A stretch of DNA of 57,443 nucleotides, from contig CAYYWZ010000018.1 in assembly GCA_964475415.1 (NCBI GenBank), positions 1 to 57,443 of the forward strand, given 5' to 3'. Made by a program: the position numbers and the translations under genes. Under the pieces are notes generated by a model that searched no databases, had not been told where the DNA came from, and saw only the letters and a program-made list of their open reading frames with translations. Below, in pieces: positions 1-9,538 of this stretch. This DNA is from CALCMJ01 sp964475415 (GTDB taxonomy: Bacteria; Bacteroidota; Bacteroidia; Chitinophagales; Saprospiraceae). How positions within the stretch are numbered: the first letter of the stretch is position 1; each line of letters starts with the position of its first letter.

Positions 1-346
1 GTTCTAAGACAATTATATATAAAGGGATATCGGTAATTCCGAATATCCCTAAGTATTTAGACTTATCATTACAGTATAAAACTCCTATCCACATGGCTTT
101 ACTCAAGGGTCTGCTCGCATTTCAGTGTACAATCTGTCTGTCCGAAGAGAATCATACTAGAAGGGTATAGTTTTTTCAAACTCGAGGATTTTTATGACTC
201 AGCCTTGTTTCAGTGCTTTTTAGAGACTGCTTCATCGCTCAGCAACTTCATCTACTTATGCTTACAAAATCATTTTTTCATGCCTAGGTTGTGCCTACCC
301 GCTTAAGATTATATTACTTGCTTTTTATTTTTATGATGGTTATTAT
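1..346. other. Intergenic stretch, no gene seen
   Basis: I see no credible reading frame, tRNA or rRNA here. The only visible structure is an imperfect inverted repeat at 23-50 (arms AGGGATATCGG and CCGAATATCCCT around TAATT, one bulged base). It is not followed by a T-run, so it is a weak terminator candidate at best. The stretch lies downstream of the reverse-strand lipoprotein gene and may hold its 3' untranslated region. Confidence 0.5.
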
Positions 347-1456
347 TTAATCACAAGAACAACTAGAACCAAAAAATATAGTTATCGATCCTGAGTTTGG
401 ATTCTCACAAGGGGAGGTGTCAAGACAATAGGTAAAATCAACTGTCACACTATTTGAAGAAGACGAACTTATGTCACCTTGTAAATCTAAAAGTGCAGAT
501 TCCCAATCAAGTACCCCCAATCCATCATCATTATATATTGTTGTTTCTGAATTTAAATTCAATGTATAATCACACTCTAATAATAAGCTTCCGTCTTCCA
601 TTTCGATATATCTTTTTGTAATGGTAACAGTGGCCCAAACAGTATTTGATTCACTTCCATCATTACTTTCTACTATTATTGATTCACTTATGTTACATAC
701 TTTAGGGTTCGAGTTTTCTGAATCTGAATTAGATAACCCTCCGCCACCACTACCCAATTCATCTGGAGATAATTCTAAATCACCCTTGCATTCAGTATAA
801 AGATATTCCTCACTTATTATGACATCTCCTATGTAAGTCACGAGATAATAATCGACACAATCTTCTCTTAAAAGACTTTCCTTTCTTTCTGAGTCTATAA
901 TTTTCACAGAGCTTTTAATTTCTGGATTATTCTGAGAAGAATAACTTACTTCTGTATCCTCTGTAAGCAATGCACTTTTAGTATGATTATAATGTAAATC
1001 AAACTCTGATACCGCAGCATCGAATACATATTTAGTAGGAACATCAAATAGATATTGCATAAGATAGTCTTCATAATTGATAAGGGTAGGCTTAAACTCC
1101 TTATCCATAGGAACGATTTCTAAAATAGAAGGAATCTCGTTTTCAGAAAATAACATAACCCTCAGAAAACTAGCCTTACCAGTTATTTCTTTCTCAGCTA
1201 TAAAAGGTACCGCATAGTGCTTAATATCATTAATCGTAAACTTTAATGTTTTGCTTTTTTGTAGCAGGTAATCTGCTACTCTTATGTTTTCTGAATTGGA
1301 ATTATACATTTCAGATATAATGTTATCTGATGCAAACTGTAATAGTTTTTGTGCTAATGAGGTCTGTTCTACTTGATCGGCTGCAGCATATTCATCAGAA
1401 CAAGAAAAAAGGAATAATCCTCCAAATAGAAGAATGCTTAATTTAATAATTTTCAT
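347..1456 (-). CDS. Lipoprotein of unknown function
   Basis: This 369-residue protein begins with a lipoprotein signal: a basic start, a hydrophobic stretch and a lipobox ending LFSC, with Cys19 as the predicted lipidated residue. It is therefore likely anchored in the inner or outer membrane and exposed to the periplasm or surface. A flexible Gly/Ser/Asn linker near residues 235-250 separates an N-terminal part (about 25-230) from a C-terminal part. The C-terminal part looks beta-rich and ends in a cysteine-rich tail. I recognise no enzyme motif. It is monocistronic and divergent from the kinase at 1753. The start is supported because it directly precedes the signal peptide. Lineage-specific surface lipoproteins of this kind are common in Bacteroidota; no function can be assigned. 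Confidence 0.75.
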   Translation of the reverse strand: MKIIKLSILLFGGLFLFSCSDEYAAADQVEQTSLAQKLLQFASDNIISEMYNSNSENIRVADYLLQKSKTLKFTINDIKHYAVPFIAEKEITGKASFLRVMLFSENEIPSILEIVPMDKEFKPTLINYEDYLMQYLFDVPTKYVFDAAVSEFDLHYNHTKSALLTEDTEVSYSSQNNPEIKSSVKIIDSERKESLLREDCVDYYLVTYIGDVIISEEYLYTECKGDLELSPDELGSGGGGLSNSDSENSNPKVCNISESIIVESNDGSESNTVWATVTITKRYIEMEDGSLLLECDYTLNLNSETTIYNDDGLGVLDWESALLDLQGDISSSSSNSVTVDFTYCLDTSPCENPNSGSITIFFGSSCSCD

Positions 1457-1752
1457 TGTTTATTATTTTTATGTTTAAATAAAAATTCTCCTTGCAACAT
1501 TTAGTATCGTTAATCTTTATTTGCAAAACAAATTATAAATCTTATTTAAATTACTCCGTTTAAAATTTACTGTTGCTGAATTTATATAACCAAATAAACA
1601 TAAGACTTGTAAATAGTAAATAATAGTATTGATTGTACTGAAGTGCTCTAGCGCGTAAAGCTTTAAACCCTAACGCGTTTAAGAGAAAACAAAAATTGAT
1701 TTTTAAGACTTGAATTTGTGTAATTTTATTGTGATATGAATTTTAGAGAGAA

Positions 1753-4689
1753 ATGAAGAATGTTTTTGATTTTTATGTGGGTTTTTCGTGGTGTGATAAG
1801 CAGAGTGTAAGACAGATTATATGTTTTATGGTTTCCCTATTGTTTATTTCCCTATCAACTTATTCCCAGTTAGATCCTAGCCTTTATAAAATTGAAAATT
1901 TTTCTATTAATGATGGACTCCCTTCCACAGAGGTTTATGGAGGATTTCAAGATGCTATAGGTTATATTTGGTTTACAACGGATAGAGGATTGGCAAGATA
2001 CAATGGATATGAGTTTAAGAGATTTACAACGGAGGAAGGATTATTGACGAATTCTAATATTCAATTATTTCCTAAAGACAGCTCTGCATTTTGGTTAGTT
2101 GGATTCAATGGAAAAATAACCGAATGGGATGGAAATTCCTTTTCTGAATTTAAATGGAATGAACAAATTCTAGAGTACGTTAGTAATTTTGGATTTCCAA
2201 AGTTTATAAAATACAGCAATGAGAAACTAGTGTTTTGCTTTAGAGGTCCAACTACTGGTGTATGGATGCTGGATTTGGAATCGGGTGTTATAAATCAATT
2301 AAGTCCAGATTGGGCCTTAGATGTGCCTCATAGATATTCACCTGATTATGATTACAATAAAGTAAAAAATTATATAATCGAAACTTATAATCTTTCTCGA
2401 TATGGATTTGAAGATGATGTTTTTCTAACGTTTAATGGCATTACAACTTATTGTCTCCAAGAAGTAAGTGATACCCTCTATCACCATAGCATGACAACCT
2501 TAATGCGACTAAATCAGGATGGAAAATTGATTGATAGTGTTTATTTTGGCCAGCAGCGCTTAATTAATTCTCTAGAGATAAATAACGATAAATGGTATGT
2601 CCTAATGGGGGATGAAATTTTATCACTCGACGAAAATGCATCCTCACTTTACCAGTCGTTATCATACCAAGAAGGTAATTCTTATTCAGATATTTTAATA
2701 GATCGATATGGTACGGTATGGATATCTACCCTAGATAATGGTGTTATGAAAATCAGAGAATCCGATTTTGTTAGAATCCCGAGTCCGGATAAAAGAAATA
2801 GTAAGGTTAAGATGATGAAGGCTTTAGAAAGCGCCTTAGTCTTACAGTTCGGCGTACAACTCTATGTAAAGGATTCTGATGATAACTATACAGAAATCGG
2901 AAACACAACCCAGATAACTCAACTACAAACTTCAAACGATACTTTCTTCTACTACAATACTATAGTTTCTCCAGAAGGCTATATAGAAGCTAATCCAATA
3001 ACATGGTTGAAAGATAATAGGAATTTAGTAAATATTGGAGAAGATACCTACATAGAGACAATTAATTATTCTACCTACATATGCAAGGAAAAAAATGATC
3101 TACAAATTCTTCATCCTCGAGCAACAGCGCTCCTCATAAACGATCATAATATTTATATCGGGACAATCGAAGGGCTAAAAAAAATTAATTTACTATGCGA
3201 TGACTATCAACTCGAATCTATACTAGAAAAATACACCGAAGGGAAACGTATTAAAGGTATACTAAACTACAAAAGTATACTTTTTATTGCTTTGGGTCAC
3301 ACTATGATCGTTAAGGATGGTTCAGATGTTTATAATGTAGAACTACAATTTTTGGAATCAGCGATAATAGAGAAAATCTACCTTGAAGAATCCAATATTC
3401 TTTGGATAGGAACAAATATAGGATTATTTAAAACAGAAGTTTCACAAGGGGATAATGGAGTTAAAATAGATCATCTCAAAACTTATAATTCTAGTGCTGG
3501 TCTGCAAAGTGCATTTATTACAGGTATAGAAAAAGTAGGAGAAGAGTTGTATGTTGGAACATCTGGTGGACTTAGTATGTATCAACCCAGAGATGAATTA
3601 CCTACTAACTTGCAATATAGGATTGTCATGGATTCCATAGTAAGCAATGGGAGATCTATGAATTTTAAAAATGATACAAAAATCATATTAAATTCTGACG
3701 AGCGGGATTTACACTTTTATATTGATGTTCTTTCTTATCAAAATTCTGATAATTTGCCAGAGTTACATTTTCGCTTAGAAAGCCAAGAAGGTCAAATTAC
3801 AAATGGCTTGCTAGGAGGGAAAAAGTTAGAATTATTCTCCTTAGAGAAAGGGAACTATAAACTTAAAATCTATCAAGAACCTGAAGGAGCTGCTCAGTAT
3901 AATTTTCTAAATACTGAATTTAGCATAAAGCCTAAATATTACGAAACCATGCTTTTTCAACTCGCTTTGATTCTATTAGGTGCTCTGCTGATTTTAGGTA
4001 TTATGAAAATTCAGAAAGAGAGACTGTTAGGGATGGAGGAAAGAAAACATAAGATGTTAAAATTACAGATAGATGCTCTCATAAATAAAATGAATCCTCA
4101 CTTTACTTTTAATGTGCTGACGAATATACAGAGTTTTATCTACAAGAAGAAATTCTCTGAAGCTATCAAATATGTAGGTATGTTTTCGAAAATAATGAGA
4201 AAATCATTAGAATACTCTAAGCTGGAAACTATACCTATAAAGCATGAAATTGATTTTCTAAATACCTATCTAAAACTTGAGCAAATGAGATTTCCTGAAG
4301 AATTAAGTTATACAATTGATATAGATCCAAGTCTTGACTTGATTAGTAATCATATTCCAACTTTGATAATTCAGACGCTTGTAGAAAATGCTGTAAAACA
4401 TGGGATTGCAATACTTGGAGACCAAGGACATGTATCTGTTTCTTTTGATGCAGATCCTATAGATGGTTTCGTAATAGTAAAAATTACAGATGATGGAGTA
4501 GGGATAGATTTAGATAAATTAGATGAATCTAAGACAGGTATAGGGATGGAGATCGTAAGAGATCGTATAGAACTTCTGAAAAGCCATACTAGGGATAAAA
4601 ACATATATATTAAAATAGAGCATATTACTCCAGATGAGATACGGAAAGGTACCAGAATAACATTGAGATTGCCAACTTATGTATCTTAG
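1753..4689 (+). CDS. Propeller sensor histidine kinase, LytS/YehU type
   Basis: A membrane sensor kinase of 978 residues. The extracytoplasmic part holds Reg_prop beta-propeller repeats: GYIWFTTDRGLARYNGYEF near residue 70, then GTVWISTLDNGV, NILWIGTNIGLF and LYVGTSGGLSMY. A Y_Y_Y-like domain follows at about 640-725. One transmembrane helix (about 733-755) leads to a His_kinase/LytS dimerisation domain with the NPHFTFN box (predicted phospho-His783) and a HATPase_c domain (VENAVKHG N-box, DDGVGI G-box). The first start gives a 25-residue lead before the signal helix; Met26 (1828) gives a more standard signal peptide and may be the true start. The stop lies 4 bp from the stop of the convergent LytTR regulator, its likely partner. 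The ligand is unknown; related SusR-like sensors often detect carbohydrates, but this one lacks the classic hybrid architecture. Confidence 0.9.
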   Translation: MKNVFDFYVGFSWCDKQSVRQIICFMVSLLFISLSTYSQLDPSLYKIENFSINDGLPSTEVYGGFQDAIGYIWFTTDRGLARYNGYEFKRFTTEEGLLTNSNIQLFPKDSSAFWLVGFNGKITEWDGNSFSEFKWNEQILEYVSNFGFPKFIKYSNEKLVFCFRGPTTGVWMLDLESGVINQLSPDWALDVPHRYSPDYDYNKVKNYIIETYNLSRYGFEDDVFLTFNGITTYCLQEVSDTLYHHSMTTLMRLNQDGKLIDSVYFGQQRLINSLEINNDKWYVLMGDEILSLDENASSLYQSLSYQEGNSYSDILIDRYGTVWISTLDNGVMKIRESDFVRIPSPDKRNSKVKMMKALESALVLQFGVQLYVKDSDDNYTEIGNTTQITQLQTSNDTFFYYNTIVSPEGYIEANPITWLKDNRNLVNIGEDTYIETINYSTYICKEKNDLQILHPRATALLINDHNIYIGTIEGLKKINLLCDDYQLESILEKYTEGKRIKGILNYKSILFIALGHTMIVKDGSDVYNVELQFLESAIIEKIYLEESNILWIGTNIGLFKTEVSQGDNGVKIDHLKTYNSSAGLQSAFITGIEKVGEELYVGTSGGLSMYQPRDELPTNLQYRIVMDSIVSNGRSMNFKNDTKIILNSDERDLHFYIDVLSYQNSDNLPELHFRLESQEGQITNGLLGGKKLELFSLEKGNYKLKIYQEPEGAAQYNFLNTEFSIKPKYYETMLFQLALILLGALLILGIMKIQKERLLGMEERKHKMLKLQIDALINKMNPHFTFNVLTNIQSFIYKKKFSEAIKYVGMFSKIMRKSLEYSKLETIPIKHEIDFLNTYLKLEQMRFPEELSYTIDIDPSLDLISNHIPTLIIQTLVENAVKHGIAILGDQGHVSVSFDADPIDGFVIVKITDDGVGIDLDKLDESKTGIGMEIVRDRIELLKSHTRDKNIYIKIEHITPDEIRKGTRITLRLPTYVS

Positions 4690-4693
4690 AAGA

Positions 4694-5422
4694 TCATTTA
4701 TTTTCATTCAATAAACTAAGCCATTTTCCATGAATTTCCTTTTTTCGCCGATAGGCTATAGGGATAATATCTCCAGACCGCATCTTTGTAAAGCCTCCTC
4801 TTCCTCTATCTATAGATTCTATAAATTTTAGATTTACATAATAATTTCTGTGGATCTTATAGATGGGATCTGTCAAGTCTTGACCATAATTTGTTATTCC
4901 TTCTCTAGAGTACATTGTTTTATCATTGTCTAATTTAAAAATACAAAACCCTTTTTTTACTTCTACATAAATAATCTCATCTAACGGAATAATTAATTGA
5001 CGATGTGCTCCTTCAATTAGAATTTTAGGTGTATCTAATTGTCTTGATTTCTTTTTAAATCTATTGATCCCATTTATAAAATCCTCTACAATGAGTGGTT
5101 TTAAAACGTAATCTAACGCAGAGACTCGAATAGCTTCTATAGAATATTCTAGATAGCTCGTAATAAAGATAACATTATAGTCTATAGATGAGGTAGCATG
5201 TAAAATGTCAAATCCAGTACCATTGTGAATATGGATATCCATTAATACTAAATCTGGTTTATGTTTCTCAATTAGTGAAATACCTTGTTGCACAGAACCT
5301 GATTCTCCAACAATATGGAATTCAGGAAAACTGTCGCCAAGTAAGGAAACAATAAATTCTCTAGTATTGATTTCATCTTCTATGATTATCACTTTTGTAG
5401 AAGATGATTGAGAAATATCCAT
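4694..5422 (-). CDS. LytR/AlgR-family response regulator (REC-LytTR)
   Basis: The 242-residue protein has an N-terminal receiver domain with the acidic pair IIEDE near residue 15, predicted phospho-acceptor Asp62 (LVLMDIHI), switch Thr88 and Lys108 (VLKPL). A C-terminal LytTR DNA-binding domain (about 135-240) carries the typical IHRNYYVNLKFIE and IPIAYRRKKE segments. Proteins of this class bind pairs of direct repeats upstream of target genes. The gene converges on the LytS-type kinase at 1753-4689 with a 4-bp gap, and the pair forms a plausible two-component system transcribed from opposite ends. No conspicuous target repeats were seen. Confidence 0.92.
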   Translation of the reverse strand: MDISQSSSTKVIIIEDEINTREFIVSLLGDSFPEFHIVGESGSVQQGISLIEKHKPDLVLMDIHIHNGTGFDILHATSSIDYNVIFITSYLEYSIEAIRVSALDYVLKPLIVEDFINGINRFKKKSRQLDTPKILIEGAHRQLIIPLDEIIYVEVKKGFCIFKLDNDKTMYSREGITNYGQDLTDPIYKIHRNYYVNLKFIESIDRGRGGFTKMRSGDIIPIAYRRKKEIHGKWLSLLNENK

Positions 5423-5861
5423 TGTCTAAATGTATTTATGTTTAAATTATAGAACCTCATCGGTAGGGTGATAAAGTTCTTCCTATCTTTACCTTTTCAT
5501 TAATTAAGTCTTGTTATTGGAGACTATTTACTAGCATAATCGAATAAAGATATAGATTAATCGCTAAAAGAATTTGTCTTGGTCTCATACATATTTAAAC
5601 TTTCGAATCTGCTGAAGTTATCTTTATTGTACTGCTATGCTCAAAATCTAAGTGTAATGCACCCGTGATAGAAGTGGTACTGCAAGGGGGATGCGAACTA
5701 ATGATATAAGGAGCTACGCAGGCCTGTACGACTTACTTAGTACAAAGGCAGGCGGAGCTGACCGATCAGGGAAGACAAATATCGACTATAGATCATAGGA
5801 GTGAGACACTTAAGCAGTAGGAACGGATAGCGCGCAAAGGTGCCCAAATAGGAAAAGAAGC
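5423..5861. other. Intergenic region holding a GC-richer, foldable element
   Basis: No tRNA or confident gene is visible. Bases up to about 5630 look like ordinary AT-rich leader sequence for the reverse-strand regulator. From about 5640 to 5861 the sequence is clearly richer in G and C. It contains a long imperfect hairpin at 5712-5759: AGCT, CGC and GCCTGTAC on one side pair in order with GTAC, GGC, GCG and AGCT on the other, around a 10-base loop. The element ends next to the stop codon of the GNAT gene, so it would sit in that transcript's 3' region if read leftwards. It could be a small RNA, a dispersed repeat or a decayed gene; sequence alone does not decide. Confidence 0.4.
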
Positions 5862-6311
5862 TTATTCTGTCAGAATTATCTTACCATTCCACCATTCTTT
5901 CTCTATTATGGCCTTATTTTTCTCATAAAATAGGATTGCAGGTGTATTCCAGTCTAAAACTTGCCATTTAATTAATTTGCATTTTCTTTCCTCGGCTTCT
6001 ACAATGAGTTGGTCCCAAATCCGCTGTCCAATGCCAGATTTCCGCTTAGATTGGCGCACAACGAAGTCTTCGAGATATAACATTTTGCCTTTCCAAGTAG
6101 AGAAAGTATCGTAAAAAATAGCCGTTCCCACAATTTCGTTTTCCGCTTCTGCCACTAAGAAAGAATATAATTTGGAATTGAATAATTTATGATAATCATC
6201 AATAGTGGCGGTAACTGCTTCGGGTTCTTTTTCGTAAATTGCAAGCTCTTTCACAAGTTCGTAGATGGCTGGAATATCGCGCGCTTGTCCTTTTCTAATT
6301 TCTATCTCCAT
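5862..6311 (-). CDS. GNAT-family N-acetyltransferase (diamine acetyltransferase-like)
   Basis: A 149-residue single-domain acetyltransferase. The N-terminal IRKGQARDIPAIYELVKELA and the following KEPEAV segment resemble spermidine/diamine N1-acetyltransferases. The central LEDFVVRQSKRKSGIGQRIW is the beta4/motif A region, where the R/Q-x-x-G-x-G loop binds the acetyl-CoA pyrophosphate. The late LDWNTPAILFYEKNKA is the usual motif B. It probably acetylates a small amine or amino-acid-like substrate in the cytoplasm; the exact substrate is not readable. It is divergent from rpsL, and the two promoters share a 114-bp spacer. Confidence 0.85.
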   Translation of the reverse strand: MEIEIRKGQARDIPAIYELVKELAIYEKEPEAVTATIDDYHKLFNSKLYSFLVAEAENEIVGTAIFYDTFSTWKGKMLYLEDFVVRQSKRKSGIGQRIWDQLIVEAEERKCKLIKWQVLDWNTPAILFYEKNKAIIEKEWWNGKIILTE

Positions 6312-6338
6312 TTGGATAAATTTTTGTTACTAAACCCC

Positions 6339-6368
6339 TTGTAATACAAGAAAATAGTCTTACATTTG
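6339..6368 (+). promoter_or_regulatory. Bacteroidota promoter of the rpsL operon
   Basis: TTG at 6339-6341 is followed by exactly 19 bases and then TACATTTG at 6361-6368. This fits the Bacteroidota housekeeping sigma consensus (TTG at about -33, TAnnTTTG at about -7). Transcription would start near 6375, giving a leader of roughly 50 bases before rpsL. Confidence 0.75.
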
Positions 6369-6425
6369 CAGTCCCTTGCGAAATCGCTAGGGAGAACTTG
6401 AAAGTTAATGTATTAAAATTGGAAT

Positions 6426-6797
6426 ATGCCAACTATTAATCAGTTAGTAAAAAAAGGTAGAAAAAAGATAGTTACAAAGAGCAAAACTAGGGCCTTAGAG
6501 GGATCTCCTCAGAAGAGGGGTGTATGTACGAGAGTATATACTACTACGCCTAAGAAGCCTAACTCTGCACTTAGAAAAGTAGCTAAGGTAAGATTGACTA
6601 ATGGGCAAGAGGTAATCTGCTATATTCCAGGAGAAGGTCATAATCTACAAGAGCACTCTATCGTATTGATAAGAGGAGGAAGGGTAAAAGATTTACCTGG
6701 TGTAAGATACACGATCGTAAGAGGAGCATTGGATACGGCGGGTGTAAATGACAGATTGCAATCAAGATCTAAGTACGGAACAAAAAGACCTAAATAA
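6426..6797 (+). CDS. rpsL: 30S ribosomal protein S12
   Basis: S12 sits at the decoding centre of the small subunit and controls translational accuracy. The 123-residue product shows the conserved QKRGVCTRVYTTTPKKPNSA block and GGRVKDLPGVRY. Lys43 and Lys88, the sites of most streptomycin-resistance changes, are both lysine, so the allele looks wild type. It is the first gene of the operon, 18 bp before rpsG, and is driven by the promoter at 6339-6368. The start is preceded by an A/T-rich stretch with no Shine-Dalgarno motif. Confidence 0.98.
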   Translation: MPTINQLVKKGRKKIVTKSKTRALEGSPQKRGVCTRVYTTTPKKPNSALRKVAKVRLTNGQEVICYIPGEGHNLQEHSIVLIRGGRVKDLPGVRYTIVRGALDTAGVNDRLQSRSKYGTKRPK

Positions 6798-6814
6798 TTT
6801 TATAAAGATATATC

Positions 6815-7282
6815 ATGAGGAAAAGAAAGCCTAAAAAACGTATCATTCAGCCAGACCCAAGATTTGGAGATCAGTCAGTAACCATGTTCATTAACAATAT
6901 GATGTACAGTGGCAAGAAGAACGTAGCTTATGAGATTTTTTATAACGCTATGGATATCATAGCTGAGAAAACAAGCGAAAATCCTCATGAAGTTTTTCAG
7001 AAGGCACTTAATAACATTATGCCTGGTGTAGAAGTGAGAAGTAAGAGAGTGGGTGGTGCTACATTCCAGATACCTACAGAAATAAGACCTGCTAGAAAGG
7101 TTTCTATTGGAATGAAATGGCTGATCAAATACGCAAGACTCAGAAGTGGTAAAGGAATGGCTGAAAAGTTATCTGCTGAAATAATTGCAGGTAGTAAAGG
7201 TGAAGGAGCTGCTGTTAAGAAAAGAGAAGACACGCACAAGATGGCGGAGTCTAACAGAGCATTTGCGCACTTCAGAGTATAA
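6815..7282 (+). CDS. rpsG: 30S ribosomal protein S7
   Basis: S7 is the primary binder of the 3' major domain of 16S rRNA and lines the E site. The 155-residue length is standard. The conserved MMYSGKKNVAYEIFYNAMD and VEVRSKRVGGATFQIPTEI segments are present. It lies between rpsL and fusA, the classical str-operon order. Confidence 0.98.
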   Translation: MRKRKPKKRIIQPDPRFGDQSVTMFINNMMYSGKKNVAYEIFYNAMDIIAEKTSENPHEVFQKALNNIMPGVEVRSKRVGGATFQIPTEIRPARKVSIGMKWLIKYARLRSGKGMAEKLSAEIIAGSKGEGAAVKKREDTHKMAESNRAFAHFRV

Positions 7283-7331
7283 TTTTATTTCGTCTTTATA
7301 TATTAGTTAAATAACATTAGATACAATTATC

Positions 7332-9467
7332 ATGTCTAAAGATCTTAAGTTTTTAAGAAATATTGGTATTGCTGCTCACATTGATGCAGGAAAAACGACC
7401 ACTTCAGAAAGAGTACTATACTATACAGGTATGAGTCATAAGATAGGGGAGGTGCACGATGGTGCGGCTACTATGGACTGGATGGAGCAGGAACAAGAAA
7501 GAGGTATTACTATTACTTCTGCTGCAACAAAGACAGAGTGGGAATGGAAAGGGCAGAAGTATCCGATGAATATTATTGATACTCCCGGTCACGTGGATTT
7601 TACCGTAGAGGTAAATAGATCGCTAAGAGTATTGGACGGACTAGTTTTTCTATTCTGTGCTGTATCAGGCGTAGAGCCACAGTCAGAAACAAACTGGAGA
7701 TTAGCAGATAACTATAAAGTACCAAGAATAGGATTTGTAAACAAAATGGACAGATCAGGTGCTGATTTCTTTAATGTTGTAAAAGATGTAAAAGATAAAT
7801 TAGGTTCTGATGCTATTCCTTTACAGGTTCCTATAGGAGCTGAAGAAACATTCAAAGGAGTTGTAGATCTTATCACAGGTAAAGCTATAATCTGGAATGA
7901 AGAGGATATGGGTATGACATATGAAGAGATACCTGTACCAGAGGATTTAGTTGATATTGTTGCTGAGTGGAGAGAAAAATTATTAGAAGCAGTTGCTGAG
8001 TATGATGAGACTTTGATGGAGAAATACTTCGAAGATCCAGCAAGTATAACTGAGCAAGAAATGATTAACGCAGTAAGGGGAGCGGTACTTGATAACAAGT
8101 TTGTACCTATGATGTGTGGATCAGCGTTTAAAAATAAAGGAGTCCAGGCGGTACTAGATGCAGTGTGTGCATTCCTACCTTCTCCTATGGATATAGAAAA
8201 CATTGTAGGAACAAATCCTAATAATGAAGAAGAGGTAGAGAGAAGACATTCTGTGGATGATCCATTTACTGCTTTAGCATTTAAGATTGCTACAGACCCT
8301 TATGTAGGAAGATTAGCATTCTTCAGAGTTTACTCTGGAGCACTAGATGCTGGTTCGTATATCTACAACAGTAGATCAGAAAATAAAGAAAGAATTTCTA
8401 GACTATATCAGATGCACTCTAACAAGCAGAACCCTATTGATAGGGTAGAAGCTGGAGATATTGCCGCTGGTGTAGGATTTAAAGATATAAGAACAGGAGA
8501 TACGCTTTGTACAGCTGATCATCCTATTGTTCTGGAAAGTATGGTATTCCCTGATCCAGTAATCGGTATCGCGGTAGAACCTAAGAGCCAGAAGGATATG
8601 GACAAGCTAGGTATGGGATTATCTAAGCTTGCAGAGGAAGATCCTACGTTCAAAGTACGATACGATGAGGATACTAACCAGACGGTTATTAGTGGAATGG
8701 GAGAGTTGCACTTGGAGATTATCGTAGATAGACTTAGAAGAGAGTTTAAGGTAGAATGTAACCAAGGAGCACCTCAGGTGAATTATAAGGAAGCATTGAC
8801 ACAAACTGTAGATCACGTAGAGAAGTTGAAAAAGCAATCAGGTGGATCTGGTTTATTTGCTCAGATGTCATTTAAATTAGGACCTGCCGATCAGGAGTTT
8901 CTAGATAGTGATGATTTCAAAGCAGGTAAAGATAGACTACAGTTCGAAAACAAAATTTTCGGAGGATCCATACCGAAAGAATTTTTCCCATCTATTATCA
9001 AGGGTTTCAAAGCCATGATGGACAATGGAATTCTTGCAGGATATGGCATGGATAGTATGAAAGTAGAATTATACGATGGTAATACACACGCGGTGGATTC
9101 TAAGCCTATAGCCTTTGAATTATGTGCTAAAGAAGGATTTAGAGAAGCGGCGAAAGGATGTAAGCCTGTGTTATTAGAGCCTACAATGAAGTTAGAGGTT
9201 GTAACTCCTGATGAGTATGTAGGAAATGTAATCGGTGACTTAAATAGAAGAAGAGGATTGCCTAAAGGGCAAGAGACTAAATCTAGCGGAGTTATCGTGA
9301 TTTCTGCAGAAGTACCTTTAGCTGAGATGTTCGGTTATGTAACATCGCTAAGAACAATTACTTCAGGTAGAGCAAGTAGTACAATGGAATTTTCTCATTA
9401 TTCCCCTGCTCCTCAAGGAGTTGCGAAGGCGATAATAGAAAAGGTTAAAGGAGAAGTAAGCGTTTAG
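7332..9467 (+). CDS. fusA: Elongation factor G
   Basis: EF-G is the GTPase that drives translocation and, with RRF, ribosome recycling. The 711-residue product has an intact G domain: AHIDAGKT (15-22), switch I RGITITSAAT (58-67), DTPGH (83-87) and NKMD (137-140). Domains II-V follow, including the domain IV/V segment GYVTSLRTITSGRAS near the C-terminus. It is 49 bp after rpsG. tuf is absent between fusA and rpsJ, unlike the Escherichia coli str operon. A separate promoter for rpsJ lies just behind the stop. Confidence 0.98.
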   Translation: MSKDLKFLRNIGIAAHIDAGKTTTSERVLYYTGMSHKIGEVHDGAATMDWMEQEQERGITITSAATKTEWEWKGQKYPMNIIDTPGHVDFTVEVNRSLRVLDGLVFLFCAVSGVEPQSETNWRLADNYKVPRIGFVNKMDRSGADFFNVVKDVKDKLGSDAIPLQVPIGAEETFKGVVDLITGKAIIWNEEDMGMTYEEIPVPEDLVDIVAEWREKLLEAVAEYDETLMEKYFEDPASITEQEMINAVRGAVLDNKFVPMMCGSAFKNKGVQAVLDAVCAFLPSPMDIENIVGTNPNNEEEVERRHSVDDPFTALAFKIATDPYVGRLAFFRVYSGALDAGSYIYNSRSENKERISRLYQMHSNKQNPIDRVEAGDIAAGVGFKDIRTGDTLCTADHPIVLESMVFPDPVIGIAVEPKSQKDMDKLGMGLSKLAEEDPTFKVRYDEDTNQTVISGMGELHLEIIVDRLRREFKVECNQGAPQVNYKEALTQTVDHVEKLKKQSGGSGLFAQMSFKLGPADQEFLDSDDFKAGKDRLQFENKIFGGSIPKEFFPSIIKGFKAMMDNGILAGYGMDSMKVELYDGNTHAVDSKPIAFELCAKEGFREAAKGCKPVLLEPTMKLEVVTPDEYVGNVIGDLNRRRGLPKGQETKSSGVIVISAEVPLAEMFGYVTSLRTITSGRASSTMEFSHYSPAPQGVAKAIIEKVKGEVSV

Positions 9468-9477
9468 AAAAATAAAT

Positions 9478-9507
9478 TTGGAAATTAAGAAAAGAGTCGT
9501 ACATTTG
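9478..9507 (+). promoter_or_regulatory. Internal Bacteroidota promoter before rpsJ
   Basis: TTG at 9478-9480, a spacer of exactly 19 bases and TACATTTG at 9500-9507 repeat the architecture of the rpsL promoter, with the same -7 octamer. Predicted initiation near 9514 gives a 25-base leader for rpsJ, so the S10 cluster can be transcribed independently of fusA. Confidence 0.75.
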
Positions 9508-9538
9508 CGGCTCTTTAAATTAAAGATTAAATAGGGTT

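Noticed and set aside
1..346. Partial RNA gene or terminator at the left edge
   Set aside because: The 23-50 inverted repeat has no T-run, and no tRNA or rRNA motif is present.
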